A stretch of 64,000 bases of DNA, taken from Immersiella caudata (Eukaryota; Ascomycota; Sordariomycetes; Sordariales; Lasiosphaeriaceae). Both the position numbers and the translations under genes were made by a program. Shown here one piece after another: positions 33,196-45,373 of this stretch. The DNA lies in NCBI GenBank assembly GCA_030512335.1, contig JAULSU010000004.1, positions 4,960,001 to 5,024,000 on the forward strand. The letters run 5' to 3'. How positions within the stretch are numbered: the first letter of the stretch is position 1; each line of letters opens with the position of its first letter. Under the pieces are notes generated by a model. It was not told the DNA's origin. It saw only the letters and a list, made by a program, of their open reading frames with translations, and ran no database searches.

Positions 33196-33993
33196 AGTTG
33201 CGGTTGGAAAGAAAGGCTTCCGGAAAGGGGATAGAGGATGAACCGCCGCAATGAGTTTTAAAGCTGTGTTGGAGCCTTATACTAGCTAGCAATTCTTCAG
33301 ATTTTCCACTCCTAATCCTTCGCGACACCCAAAGGGCGTAAGGTGGGGTCGTGGCGGACGCGTCAAGCATTCGAGTGCCCCGCATTACCCCTCCACAGCA
33401 ATTGAGTTGGGAGGGGCAGCTCCCGGGTCCAGGCCAGGGGCATTCCAACTTTCCCAGTTTGAGCTGCACACTCCCGCGACGATCATTGGATGGGCATGAG
33501 GGGTCAGCATCATGTTTCAGCGTTGGAGGGTACACGTGATGGAGGGTCAGATTGGGAAAGCGAAAGATGGGACGCAGCGGTCTAGATTTTGTACGAAGGT
33601 GGGGAGGGGAGGGGGGGCCGTTGGGCACAGCTGCACGTCATCTCCAGAACAAGACCTCTGCTCGTATTTTGCTGAGTTTCACTTCGTAGGACAGCACGCC
33701 GATTTCCGAGTTGAAACAAGATCGTCCCGGGCGCTAATCGGGAGGGTTATTTAAGTGGTACGGAGGTTTCGCTCGGGAACACGGCCGACGGTCCAGCACT
33801 TGGCGCGTGGCGGAGCTTCCCAGGTCCTCCTTGGGCGGGCCCAACTTCAGCTCGACTCGGCCCAGCTTGCCGGCTTGGATGAGAGCTTTGTCTTACCAGC
33901 TCACATAAATTCTGTCCTTTTTGTTGGCCCGGTGCAGCTTCCTCCCCAAACACCAATTGACTCCCCATTTTAGGTGCAAACGGGATTTCGAAG
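33196..33993. promoter_or_regulatory. Divergent promoter region (GNAT / 5'-nucleotidase)
   Basis: 798 bp between opposed starts. Candidate frames inside it lack family support. Confidence 0.4.
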
Positions 33994-35981
33994 ATGACGT
34001 CTGAGGGAGAATCGGTGACGTTCAGCTCGGGCCGGGCAACGGCGGACGGGGAGGCCTCTCCGCCCGACTTCCGGATTCTCCACTACAACGACGTCTACCA
34101 CCTCGACCCGTCGTCCGCGGAGCCGGTGGGTGGCGTGGCGCGCTTCGTCACGCTGTGCAGGGAGTATCGCGAGGGCGAGCGGTTTCAGGGGCAGCCGAGC
34201 TTAGTTACGCTCTTCTCGGGAGATGTCTTCAACCCGAGCTTGGAGAGTTCCATCACAAAGGGTAAGCTGCGCTCCTGACCTCCTCAGACAGGGAGAGATA
34301 CTCATGTTCGCTTTTAGGCAACCACATGGTGTCCCTCCTCAACACCATCGGCACTGATTGCGCCTGTGTCGGCAACCATGATCTCGACTTCGGCGTGGCC
34401 CAGTTCCGCAATCTCTCGTCCAAGTGCAAGTTCCCCTGGCTCTTGGCCAACGTTCTGGATCCCGCCCTCGGTGAGAATGTGCCCCTTGGTAACGCCAAGC
34501 GCACCCACATGATCACCACATCAAACGGCCTCAAGATCGGTCTCATCGGCCTTGGTGAGCGCGAGTGGCTCGACACCATCAACTCCCTCCCGCCCGACCT
34601 CATCTACCTCTCCGCCTCCGCCGTTGCCCGCGAGCTTGTCCCCCAGCTCCGCGCTGAAGGTGCCGATCTCATCATCGCCCTCACCCACCAGCGCGAGCCC
34701 AACGACAACAAGCTCGCTGCCAACCTCACCAGCGAGAACATCGACCTGATCCTCGGTGGTCATGATCACTTCTACGCTCACTCGCTCATCTCCGGCACCC
34801 ACGTCCTCCGCTCCGGCTCCGACTTCAAGCAGCTCTCCTACATCGAAGTCCGCAAAGCTCTCCCCGGTTCCCCTGCAAAGTACGACATCGACATCATCCG
34901 CCGCGACATCATCGCTTCCATCCCCGCCGATCCCCCCACCACACAGCTCATCACCCAGCTCACCTCCAAGCTGCACAAAACCCTCGAAAAACCCATCGGC
35001 TGGACCGCCTCCCCGCTCGACGCCCGCTTCACCACCGTCCGCACGACGGAATCCAACCTCGGCAACTTCGTCTGCGACATCATGCGCGCCCACTACAACG
35101 CCGAATGCGCCCTCATGGCCTCCGGCACCATCCGCGGCGACCAAATCTACGCCCCTGGCCCCATCAAAGTCAAAGACATCACCAATTGCTTCCCCTTCGA
35201 AGACCCCGTCGTCGTCATCCGCGTCAAGGGCTCCGCCCTCCGCGAAGCCCTCGAAAACGGCGTCTCTCTCTATCCCGCCCTCGAAGGCCGCTTCCCGCAA
35301 GTAAGCGGTATCAAGTTCACCTTCGACCCCTCCCAAAAACCAGGACAGAGAATCACCTCCGTCGAGGCCGCTGGCGCACCGCTCGACCCCGAACGGGTAT
35401 ACACCCTCAGCACGCGCGGGTACATGGGTCGAGGCAAAGACGGGTACAAATCCCTCCTCGTCGTCCCCGAGGGTGGTTCCTGCGAGGAGATCGTCTCGGA
35501 AGAAAACGGCATGTTGATCTCTGCTATTCTCCGGCAGTACTTTATGAGTTTGAAGGTTGTGGGACAATGGAAGATGTGGACGCCTAGTTTGCAGCGTCAC
35601 TGGGGACGCGTGGGGGTTTGCGTACCCGTCATCACTCGCAGCGCGGCGACACCGCCGGTTAGTGCGCGCCCGGCTCCGCCGGAGAGGAAGGATTCATGGG
35701 CGGAGTGGACGCCTGAAAAGTTGAGGCAGAGAAGGGTTGAAGGGACGAGGGAGGAGGAGAGTAGTGAGAGTGAGGAGGAGGAGGAGGAGGAGGAGGGGGA
35801 GGCGAGGTTGGTGGATAGGGAGTTGGGGGTGATGAGGAGGGTGTTTCATAAGTGGTGTCGGATTGCGGGGGTGAGGGGGAAGGCGTGTGATAGTTTGACG
35901 GAGGAGGAGGTTGATTGTGCTTGGACGAGGGCGATTAAGCCGGTGGTGGAGGGGAGGATTTGTATGGTGGGGAAGGAGTAG
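33994..35981 (+). CDS. 5'-nucleotidase / 2',3'-cyclic phosphodiesterase-like metallophosphoesterase
   Basis: Exons 33994-34261 and 34318-35981, with a 56-nt intron and split Gly codon; 643 residues. Calcineurin-like phosphoesterase motifs appear in order: ILHYNDVYHLDP (D-x-H equivalent), FSGDVFNPS, VGNHDLDFG (GNHD) and GGHDHFYAHS (GGHDH). The 5'-nucleotidase C-terminal domain follows with TTESNLGNFVCDIMRAH and a substrate-binding loop ASGTIRGD. There is no signal peptide, so it is probably cytosolic, unlike secreted UshA. An acidic Glu-rich run lies near residues 565-580. The 3' end is strongly G-rich, while the middle is C-rich. Confidence 0.9.
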
Positions 35982-38900
35982 TTTGTAGGGGGGATGGGGT
36001 TGGATGGTTTGGGGAGGATGTGGTCTGGACTTGAGATGGGCGGAGTTGGACTCGAGGTGAAAGGGATCTTGAATCTTGGTGAGGACTCCGTGGTGGCCTC
36101 GTGGTTGAGATTGTAGCCTTGGGCGATTTGAGCTCGCCGCTCTCAACGGCCTGGGCTCGAGATGAACGGTTTGTGCTACGTAAGCAACGGTCTTGGGTTG
36201 AGGGGATGATGGACACGGAATGTGAGCTCAATGTTTGATATCTGATATCTCTGATGGGCGGCAAGCGCGGCGTCGTTCGGAGTTGAGAAAAGTCCGTGGG
36301 ACACAACCTTGACTGGATCTGGTTGCGAAATCGAAGCGCAAAGCCCGTTCTCAACGACAACAACCTGGCTTCTATGACGTGTGTAAGGGGTCTCGCGTGG
36401 CTGCGTTGAATAAACCCGGCGGCTTGCGCAGTGCCAGTCGTGCGTGCCGTGGGTTAGGTGACGGCTATCAGGTACCTAGCGAGACGGCGTCGAGCGGATG
36501 AGGCCTGAGTCTCAACTCCAACCCGGATTTGGACAACCGAAGACGTGCCTTTCCAGAAGAGGCCCATCCTCCGCCGCTACCTCTGACACGGCGCACTCGC
36601 CATCTCTCTTTTAGGGTAGAGTGCAAAACAGAGGCAGACGTAGGCGGGGCCATTGGAATTCCAGAAAACTGAGTTCTGATATTCGACGATTGGCGTTGGC
36701 ATTGATTGAATCTGCAGGAGAAGACGCAGGAGAAGTGCACCGACGAGATCCACCATGCCGAGTTTGGCCGGATTTCGCAACTCGCCGACATAGTGCCTGG
36801 CGCCCAGGAGCTAACATCAGAAATCGGAACTAACAGTGGGTTTCTCTTTGTTTACTTTTTTTTTTTCCTTTCCAGTTTGTGTGGCATCTCGAGTTTGGAT
36901 GGCATTGCGATAGACTCTAGCCCATAGCACTCGGTGAGATGGGTTGGGGCTACATTTTGGCCTCCTGGTAGGATTTTGTGTTACCTTACGGTGGACCTGT
37001 TCATCTAGTTGGAACCTAATGGCTGGAGACTTCCGGGATGGTGTTTCGAGCTGGGCTGAGCTGCCCCTTTTGGATGCTTTGGAGCTGCCGGATAACAAGG
37101 AGCTGGTTGGGTGTTATCGAGGTAAAATATTTCTCCAAGGCAAACGCGGATTGGACAGCAGACAGAGATAGACAGTTCTTGGTTGCCTGCAACTCCTGTC
37201 TTGGTGTCGGGTACCATTTGCTGCAATAATTCTCCCGATGATACTGGGAAACGGTAGCTGGCAAAAGTCTTGGATGCCCAGACTCTGGGCGGAAGGCGAC
37301 CCACTTTCATCTTCTTTGCTTGTGCAACTTGGAGGCAGAGAGGCAGATCTGGAGATGCGACGGCAAAGTCTTTGTTGGACGCTGCATCGTTGACCACAGC
37401 GGCATTGTGAGCTGTTGATGGGATTTTGCTGGACAAAGGCGTTGTGGTAAAATTCCCTGTCTTGGAGTTTACGTTTGAACACATAAAAAGGCACCGCTGA
37501 CTCGGGTCTGGGTTCTTTTCTTCACCTTCAGCCAGTGTCATCAAGATCCACAGCCTAGCCCGACTAAAGCATCTAGTGCAGTTCTCTTTCAAGTCATCCC
37601 TGAATTATCACACATCAGTATAGCTATCACCAACGGCAAATTTCGCGCACAACTCAGCCCCTTAAGAACCAGGCATTCCAGGAGCGCATGGATCTCGCAG
37701 CATAGGCCAACGAGGCGATCAGGATCTTCTTGGAGGCTCGATATGGCTCTTTTGATGACCAACCCGTACGCACCACAAACTCAACCAAGTACCGCCAAGT
37801 GGTAGGTAAGATAGAGAGTATTACCATGATCTCAATCGCGGTGGATCATGCCACTGTGGTTCGTGCAGCCATGCGCTCGATGACACTCAATTCCAGGTTG
37901 TCAGCTCCATCCGACGCTAACTAATGAAAAATCTGTTTTGATTGAACCAATCTGCCAATCATTGCCCATTTCCTGCCTCTTGCTTATTGCCTGTGTCCCA
38001 AGCGATCTTGTCTTCCCTGCAGTAGTGCAACTGCGGCGTGCGCGCTAGAAGTGTCCCTGTCGTGTGCTAGCGGCGTAGCAGTGCGCCGTGCTACGGGCTT
38101 AGTAACGGCTTTTTCGACAGATGGCAGTGGGGTTCTCTGACGACTACGTCTCCGTAGTGGTTGGGCTAACTATTGACCGGTCTGGGGCATGACCAGGTGT
38201 CGGATGGAGCTCTTTCCGGCCCTCGAACAATGTGGCTGGTTAACGATAGCGGATTCGAATGAAGAATGTTTCTTGAGGAAAGGAGTTGTGAGGGGTTTCG
38301 TGGTGAGAGAGGCAAAATCACATGTGAAAATGCGGCTCAGAAGAGTCCGCAAAGCGTCCCATGCGGGAGGATGCCGAAATCACGAATTCTTGACGCACAT
38401 CGTCCCGGAAATCACGCACCGGTCAAGATCATGAGCCCAGCCATGGCGGTGGATTGCGTCCAGGCTTTTCTGCGAGTAGTGCGCAGAGGGGGAAGAGAGC
38501 GATGCACCCCGCGTTCCCCTGAGGCCCTCACCATCTCCACGTGTGGACAGGGGGGGCATTTCCAGGGCATAGCCCATCGTCTCATCGAGCCCCACGGTCG
38601 GATGAGAAACCCGAAATCGTAACATCGTCCGGACCGCTAGTGGCCAAAGGGGTTGCCAATTCAGCTTCGCAGACATTTATGCGCCGCGATTTTTGGGACA
38701 CACTCTTTCCCGACCTGGGACGAAATTGTGCGCCTGTCCCCCTCCGCTGGAATCCGCACCGGCGTGGGGCGCTATGAGGATCCGCACGTGAAGCTAGAAT
38801 TCCCGCTACGCGGTTGCGAGTCTGGACACGCGGAGGAAACACTCCATTTTCCCCAGCTCTATATGACCCATTATGCTCCTCCCCTCCCGTCCCGAGGAGC

Positions 38901-39116
38901 CCACTGTTTTTTGTTGTGGTCTCCATTTCTTCTCGCCTTTGGAGAGGGCGCTGGTTGGAGTTGCCTCGACTTACACCAACGACACCGATGACCTGAGCGA
39001 CGACCGTCGTCGTCGGCGAGGCTAGGTACGCACCGAGCACCACCAACCACGAGAAAGAGGGACGAGAAAGAGGGACAAAGGCAAAAACAGAAAAAAAGAA
39101 AAAAAGAAAAAAGAAA
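35982..39116. other. Gene-poor 3.1-kb region
   Basis: No complete gene is supported. Short protein-like tracts exist near 36712-36834 (plus strand) and 37700-37920 (plus), but start codons, splice pairing and family signals are missing. A polypurine stretch with a repeated GAGAAAGAGGGAC unit lies at 39051-39115, just before the rhodopsin-domain gene. It may be a graveyard of decayed genes, or just a long promoter region. Confidence 0.5.
39051..39115. repeat. Polypurine tract with direct repeat
   Basis: A run composed almost only of A and G, including two copies of GAGAAAGAGGGAC and an A-rich AAAAAGAAA section. It ends immediately before the start codon at 39117. Confidence 0.85.
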
Positions 39117-40395
39117 ATGAGAGTCCCTCCACCCGAGGTCAAGGCCACATGGCCCAAGCCGAACTACGTCAGCCCCGAGACCCGCGGCCCAGCCCTGCTC
39201 ATCGTCGAGCTCATCGTCCTCCCCATCTCGATAATCGTCCTCCTGCTGCGAATGTACGTGCGCTGCATCGTCCTCAAAAACTCGGGCTGGGACGATTGGC
39301 TGATGGTCAGCGCGGCAGTACGTCATTTCCCTTCCCTTTCCTTTCCTTTCTTTTCCTTTCCTTTCACCACATGAATCGCACCTTCCCCCTTTTCCTCCCA
39401 CCACACCATCACCCCTTTTCACCCCCACTAACCCCAACAATCCGTCTCTCCCCCACGACGCAGGGTCGCAAACTAACAAATCCACCCAGATCTTCGGCAC
39501 CGGCGTAACCGTCTGCGTCATCCTCGCCTCCTCCCTCTACGGCTGGGAAGTCCACGTCTGGGACCTCACCCTCTCCGACCTCATCTCAGGCCGCCAAGTC
39601 TCCCTCGCGGCGCAAGCCCTCTTCGTCTTCGCCACCTCCCTCGCCAAAATCTCCATCCTGCTCTCCTACCTACGCTTCGCCCCGCGCAACAGTTGGTTCC
39701 GAAACGTCACGCACCTCACCATTGCCATCATTTCCGTCGGGAATTTAGTTTTTCTTATTGTGCTCTTCACGCAGTGCACGCCCATGAGCGCGTATTGGGA
39801 TGTTTTGCGCTGGGGTGTGGATTGCATGCCGGAGGGACCGCCGTTGATGGCGCAGGCGATATTCACGGTGATGGCGGATTTCGCGGTGTGGGTGTTGCCG
39901 TTGCCGACGCTGCTGAAGGCGAGGTTACCGTCGTCGCAGCGGATCGCGTTGATTGTTTTGTTTTCGTGCGGTTTGTTTGTGGTGTTTGGGGCGATTATGC
40001 GGACGTATTATATTTGGGTTGTTGTCGAGGAGACGTATGATGTTACGTGGGAGGGGTTCCATATGTGGATGTGGACAGCGGTGGAAGTGCATCTGGGGTT
40101 GATTTGCGGGTGCATTCCGACGCTCAAGGCGTTGGTGAGTTCGTATGCGTCGGAGAAGAGGAGGGTGTCGAAGCCGGTTTTGCTGGGAGATAGTGCGAAG
40201 AGTTTGAGCGGTGGGAACGAGGATGTGGTCGAGGGGGGGAAGTGGAGCCAGATTAGGGGGTCGGCGAGTAGGAATGATGGGAAGACGGAGGACCTGGAGA
40301 TGTCGCCGACGAGCGCGAGGAGCGAGGCGGTGGGAAGCGATTACTCGGCCGAGACGAAAAATACCAGGGACACGAGGGTGGACAAGTACTTGTAA
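39117..40395 (+). CDS. Fungal rhodopsin-domain integral membrane protein (PTH11/SAT4-type)
   Basis: Exons 39117-39317 and 39490-40395, with a 172-nt intron (GTACGT..CCCAG) in phase 0; 368 residues. The first membrane helix is ALLIVELIVLPISIIVLLLRMYVRC, followed by the typical loop SGWDDWLMVSAA. Six more hydrophobic segments follow, with the family marks TSLAKISILLSYLRF, CTPMSAYWD and ADFAVWVLPLPTLLKARL. The C-terminal tail of about 90 residues is hydrophilic and Ser-rich. This is the rhodopsin-like fungal domain shared by PTH11-like receptors and SAT4. There is no N-terminal CFEM domain. A plasma membrane receptor role is inferred; the ligand is unknown. Confidence 0.87.
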
Positions 40396-40659
40396 AGCGT
40401 GACACGAGTTGACGCAGCAAATAGTTCCTTTTTTGAATGGCAAATCTTGGTTCACAGGACAAGTTTGTTGAAGCAAACAGATCATACCCCGACAGCATGT
40501 CATCACTTACTGACCCTGAGCTTGCGCAGACATATACATTGTCATTACATTACTATATGTTTGGAGATGCAGAACCGTAGATAGCAGTGGTATATAGAAC
40601 AAAGGATCATTCCGCATATCCCAGTCTGGGTGTTGATCGTCGTATCAGAGTGAAGTGCC

Positions 40660-41954
40660 TTAGAGGTAAACCAAAAGTCCCAAACCACCGAGGAGCACAG
40701 CGCCGACTGAGATCAAACTGTTGAGGCTCCTTGCATCGCCTTGTGCCGGAGGCGATGTCGTGGCAGGTGCTGGGGTTGTTGTGGCCGGAGCTGTAGGTCT
40801 TTGGACAGGTGTCGTGATGATGCTCGTTGTAGTGACGATAGTGCTACCCTTCGATGACGAAGACGACGATGAGGACTTGGAAGAAGACGATGGAGACGAA
40901 GTTGTTGATTTGCTGGACGTGGTCGAGCTAGTAGAGCTCGAGCTCGAAGTGGTCGGATCCGGCGGCGGCGGCGCGCCTCCTACCGGTCCGCCGGTTGCGG
41001 GATCTCGGTACCAGTTGCTCGGGGGGTCGCCAAGGCACTCGCCTACTGTGACAAGGTCGTAGCCATTCTTTTTCGCGGCATCAATGATGAACTGTGCGAG
41101 CTCGTGGACCGACTTCTCCTCAAGCTCATGCATGAGCGCAATGTATGAAGACGTCGATGCGCTTGTCGAAGACACGGCAGACGAGAAAATACTCTTTGAC
41201 TTTGCAAAGTCCAGCTTCCAATCGTCGGTATCGAGGTCGTAATTAACCTGGGATTGTTTTAGCCCTGTGTAAATTGATCTGCCTTGGCATCATGCGCGGT
41301 TAAAACTCACATTGTGGTATCCAAGATCAGCCAACTGCTTAACGACCGCATTGTCGAAAGCCGTGTATGGGGGCCGAAAGTAGGTGGGGAAGAATCCCAA
41401 AACGTCCACAAAGGTTCCCTCCAGCTTCACAAGCTCTTGTTGGCGTTCCTGAGGGCTGATCTCCAAGAAGTTTTGATGGCTCCATGAGTGACTTCCAAGC
41501 TGGTGACCCTCGGCAATAGCGCGCTTCATCAGGGCTGGAAAGGGGCCAGATGGATCTCCCAGAAGCGGTCTCCCGAATTGTCCATTGTCAGCCACGACGA
41601 AGAAGGTTGCCTGTCGATGTTCTCATTAGTGAACTGATACCCAGGGTGTTTAGCGCCAAGAAGCATTACCTTCACGCCATTTCTCTTAAAGATGTCGAGC
41701 AGGTCACTGGTGTAGATATGAAACCCGTCATCAATTGTGATGGCAACCTTCCCTGGGACCGTGCAACTGCCAATGCTGACGCCGTATGGAACGGATCCGA
41801 ACTGTGGTCGCTTCACGCTGGATGTATCTGCTCGCGGGGCCAGTTCTCTTCTGGAGAGGGAGTCGCGTGCAGGGCGTAAATTAGGGTCGCAAGCCAGTGT
41901 CCCGGGGAGGATTGCGAGTCCTCCAGCAAGGACTGTCGTCGATGTGATGCGCAT
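40660..41954 (-). CDS. Secreted polysaccharide (chitin) deacetylase with GPI-type anchor
   Basis: Exons 41954-41670, 41610-41311 and 41247-40660; both introns are phase 0 (59 and 63 nt); 390 residues. The start MRITSTTVLAGGLAILPG forms a signal peptide ending near ALA-C22. CE4 NodB motifs are present: ITIDDGF with D75-D76 (motif 1), LGSHSWSH (motif 2, zinc His pair), FRPPYTAFD (motif 3) and DTDDW (motif 4). The enzyme removes N-acetyl groups from chitin or related glycans at the cell wall. A long Ser/Thr-rich stalk, a small-residue site (about GDARS) and a hydrophobic tail (LISVGAVLLGGLGLLVYL) indicate GPI anchoring. The open frame extends upstream only with a TTG start. Confidence 0.9.
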
Positions 41955-43936
41955 TATGTAAGCGAGTGACTGTCTGAATTGCTTCAAGATTGATGCTAGG
42001 GAGAATGCAAGGGAGCGCCACCACCGGGTGAGGCGCCAGGGGAACTGTTTATAGGTATTCCACGTTGCCGCCTCCCCGTCGCCCTAGTCAATCCTAGTCG
42101 CCCTGACCGCATCCTGAAAGGGGGGTGCGAAACGTTCGACCTGCAGCGCAAGGCCTGATTTCTGGTGTGGGTGGGAAATTAGCGTCCTGCCTACCTTCCC
42201 GTTGTAGCTGTCGTTGGTACATAGTCACAACAACGCACCGCTGCGGCCCAGCAGCCTTCAGTCTGCCTTCGCGTACCGATGTTTGCTCGTTCCTTGGTTT
42301 TTCCAGCCCTTGAACCACTCTGGGCCGCTGCTTGTCGCATAGCCCTATGAACACGAACCGTGCCTCTGGGTCGCGACCGATGTCATTCGCGGGAGTGGTC
42401 GCAATGAGGGGGATGACACACAGGTGGTGTCGAATCGTGTCAACCCCCTATGCAAGGGAGCGCAGGAGATGGCGCAGCATCATTGGCCGTGCCTGTGATT
42501 CACTGGTGTCCCTGGCGGGCCCTGATGCGGCGCTGCTAGTCTCGTGTGCTGGGAAGGATGCCCAGTCCATTGTCTTGGCACCGAGCCCATTGGTCCCTCG
42601 GCCTGACGGCATGGGGCGGAGTCGTGTTCGACCGGGTTGGGAGGTGCGGGATGCGAGAAGGACCGGGCGACGCGGTCTCGGCAGAGTCGTTCGACCAGGT
42701 CGTCGCGCGCTCGTCCCGCAGGTCATCGCCGTGTCAAGTTGGCAGTGGCCGGGTCAATACGAGGAGGTGCCCGCTGGTTGCGGCACGACGACGCCGAGGA
42801 AATAGCCGCGACAGACACCCCGCCTGCGTCACACAAACACGGCTAGTAGGCGCGTTGAAGGACCCCTCGACTGCATTGACGATGATAAATTGTGGTGCTA
42901 AGAATTGCTGATTGAAGAGAAATGGCTGCATCATTTTTTTCCTGCCCAAACTTTGAGGCACGGCAGGCGGTCTCGTACGGCGGAGCCGATAGGACGCAAG
43001 TCTGCGCTGGCGGCTCCTTCCTCGAGCTGAATTTTCAGGTTGGGCTGCAATCGAAGACCCAAACAGGCCTGGTTTGACGCTAGACTCCAACAACGTTCCA
43101 TGGCGCTTCCTCTCACTTCTATTCTTGCCTAGCCAGTCTTCCTTGGTGTCTTGGGCGGCTCGGGTTGACTCGGAGATTGCTTGGCATTGAAGACAATAGT
43201 TCTCCAGATACGGCCTATCGTCCACGGGTGCCTTCGACACACACATCGCCATGATACCCGTACGAGGATGGCCTTGGCGCTTCCACGGGCCGATGCTGCG
43301 TCCGGGCATTCTCGCCCTTCACACGAGTCCCGGATTGCCCAGCCCATGACGAGTCTGACACGGCCAAAACCCCCGACATTTTGAATTGTACATTGAGGAC
43401 AACTCCCCCGACCACGAATCTCATTTCCTCGTCCTCGAATACGAAATTGACCCTTGCAACTCGACCGACTCGGAAGAAACCTGCCTACGCGCCAACCAAG
43501 GTGAGCAACCTGCGTGTGGGAGTCGAGGACGCCAGGCGGCGCGTTCAACGAGAAGTCACCAACGAAATGAATACCCGGAAAAGGTCTTGATCCTAACACA
43601 ATACTATCGTTGCACACCGCTATAAAGGGAATTCAAATCTAATGTCTGGCTCTCAGAGCAGCAGACGTTCATCTTTGGGGGAGATGATTGCTCGACTCCG
43701 GCGTCGGCAGCAAGCACCGTGACCCTCAGCCTAGATTTAACTGTATCTGATCCTTCGACGGCCAGACTTCATTCGACTGGATCCCGATGTGGTCTATCAC
43801 CGCACTCGAGGCTGACAAGAACGTCTTTTCTATTGGCTGACACGATGCCCATCAGCAGTACTGTGCGCCCTCAGTCCGCTCTGCTTCCCAAGATTGGTCA
43901 GCTGCAAGTCGCGCCGCCGGCAGGGAATATGGCCTC
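41955..43936. other. Intergenic region with possible gene relic
   Basis: Two kilobases without a complete gene. Around 43390-43500 a plus-strand stretch (reading HFLVLEYEIDPCN) followed by GTGAGC looks like an exon end but has no start or partner exon. Other frames lack family signals. Confidence 0.45.
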
Positions 43937-45373
43937 CTACTCGGTAGAGTCCCGGCGCCTGCTCTGCAGCGTGACGCAGTCTACAACGATGTCACGCCCG
44001 CGCCGTGAATCTGTAGTGCACAGGTCGCCCAGCTCGGCGGTGTCGAAGTCCCAGCCCTCAACCTCCCCGTCGATGCACACGCGCTCCAGCAGCGGTAGCT
44101 TCTGGCTGCTCTCGAGCACCATCTGGACCAGGCTGCGCTTCAGCAGTCTGTTGTGCCCCGCTACCAAGTCACCATTCACACCCGTGCCGTGCATGTCGGA
44201 GGCTGGCCAGGGCGGGTAGGCCTCGCGGAGGTAGATGATGCGCAGCGACGGCGGGAGGCGGTCGCAGATGTCGTCCGAGAGGGCATCCATCGCGGCCGTG
44301 GATGAGAAGATGAGGGTGAGCGGCACGTCGAGACGCGCAAGCCGCTGCATCGACGGGAGGGACGAGAGCCGCCCGGTCGGGCCTAGGTGCGCCTCGGTGT
44401 GGCTCAGGCTGCAGAAGTCTAGACGGAGGGACTCGAGTGAGGTGGCGCACAGCATGAAGGCTTCGTTGAAGCCCGACTGGCCCGGGTCGACCGGCTGGTT
44501 GTAGCCGCCGGCAATGCTGATGTCGACCTTCCTCAGCTTCGGTCCTGCGTCCTTGCACATCTGATACCACCATGCCCCGGTCGTGTAGGCACGCAAAGCC
44601 TTGACCGTCTCGAGGCTGCGCCAGTTGCTTGCCAAATCGCCGTTTCCGCCGATCAGCTGACTCCCAGATAGTTCAAGGTGCTTGATGGTGCCGGATCCCA
44701 TGAGACGGTGAGGCGTCTTGGCTGACATAAGACAGCAGTCGATGCGGGGATCGACCGTCAGAGACAGCAGCGAGAGGTGGTCGGCAAACCCGCTGTCATC
44801 TTTTTGGCAAGATTGTTGGAAGAACTCCATCAGCCGCGTGTATTCTGCGACGTATTGGTCCGGCACGTGCATGTACAAGGCCTCCAGCCGAGGCACCAGG
44901 CTCAAGATCAGGGCGCAGGCCGACTCGGCATAGTTGTTGCAGTTGTCGCAGGTAAGCTCACTTGGCTCATCAAAATCCCCGAAGCACCGGCTGAGATGCG
45001 CGTAAGCTCTCATCTCGGGAGTGATACGTGCGAAGATTGCCTCGCTCTTCTCATCCGAGTCGCTGTCGAGGTATTCATCAAGCGGAGCCGTGATATAGAG
45101 CACTCTGACCAGGTCGGTGAGGTGGTCGTTGAAGACGAGCACACCGAGGAAGTCAAAGAGACCGCCGAGGTCGGTGATGCACACGGTGTGGTAGAGGTAG
45201 GGAGTTGCAATCACGTTCAGCTTCCGGCAGCTCTTGACCAGCGCCAAGAGGGCGCGTTGGCCGTCGGTGACGCTCGAATAGCGCGGGTCGGCGCCCAAGG
45301 CCGTGTCCATCTGCGGGATGAGACTCCTGGAAACAGCATCAAGGAGCTCATTGGAAAGACGGAAGAGACCCAT
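43937..45373 (-). CDS. F-box-like protein 3
   Basis: Single exon, 478 residues. The ATG giving MGLFRLSNELLDAV is preferred because the longer open frame starts with GTG. The first 75 residues show the fungal F-box layout: LSNELLDAVSRSL, then ALLALVKSCRKLNVIATPYLYHTV. The remainder has irregular leucine-rich segments (LSLLSLTVD, TIKHLELSGSQLIGG, SLESLRLDFCSLS), and a CDNCNNY cysteine pair near residue 150. Probably an SCF adaptor of unknown target. An A-run lies directly upstream of its start. It is divergent from hydrophobin A, 484 bp away. Confidence 0.78.
   Translation of the reverse strand: MGLFRLSNELLDAVSRSLIPQMDTALGADPRYSSVTDGQRALLALVKSCRKLNVIATPYLYHTVCITDLGGLFDFLGVLVFNDHLTDLVRVLYITAPLDEYLDSDSDEKSEAIFARITPEMRAYAHLSRCFGDFDEPSELTCDNCNNYAESACALILSLVPRLEALYMHVPDQYVAEYTRLMEFFQQSCQKDDSGFADHLSLLSLTVDPRIDCCLMSAKTPHRLMGSGTIKHLELSGSQLIGGNGDLASNWRSLETVKALRAYTTGAWWYQMCKDAGPKLRKVDISIAGGYNQPVDPGQSGFNEAFMLCATSLESLRLDFCSLSHTEAHLGPTGRLSSLPSMQRLARLDVPLTLIFSSTAAMDALSDDICDRLPPSLRIIYLREAYPPWPASDMHGTGVNGDLVAGHNRLLKRSLVQMVLESSQKLPLLERVCIDGEVEGWDFDTAELGDLCTTDSRRGRDIVVDCVTLQSRRRDSTE

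Noticed and set aside
33162..33251. Longer N terminus for the GNAT protein (MRRFILYPLSG)
   Set aside because: It reads through an intron; splicing at GAAAG gives the expected MPATVR...EDVPAIL start.
34521..35600. 359-residue minus-strand open frame
   Set aside because: Antisense of the 5'-nucleotidase, caused by strong third-position bias.
19739..36000. Idea that the terpene synthase starts a biosynthetic gene cluster
   Set aside because: The genes to its right are housekeeping (kinetochore, endosome, sirohaem, cell cycle) and none is a tailoring enzyme.
37005..37592. 195-residue minus-strand frame in the gene-poor gap
   Set aside because: No domain, irregular composition and no splice or start support.
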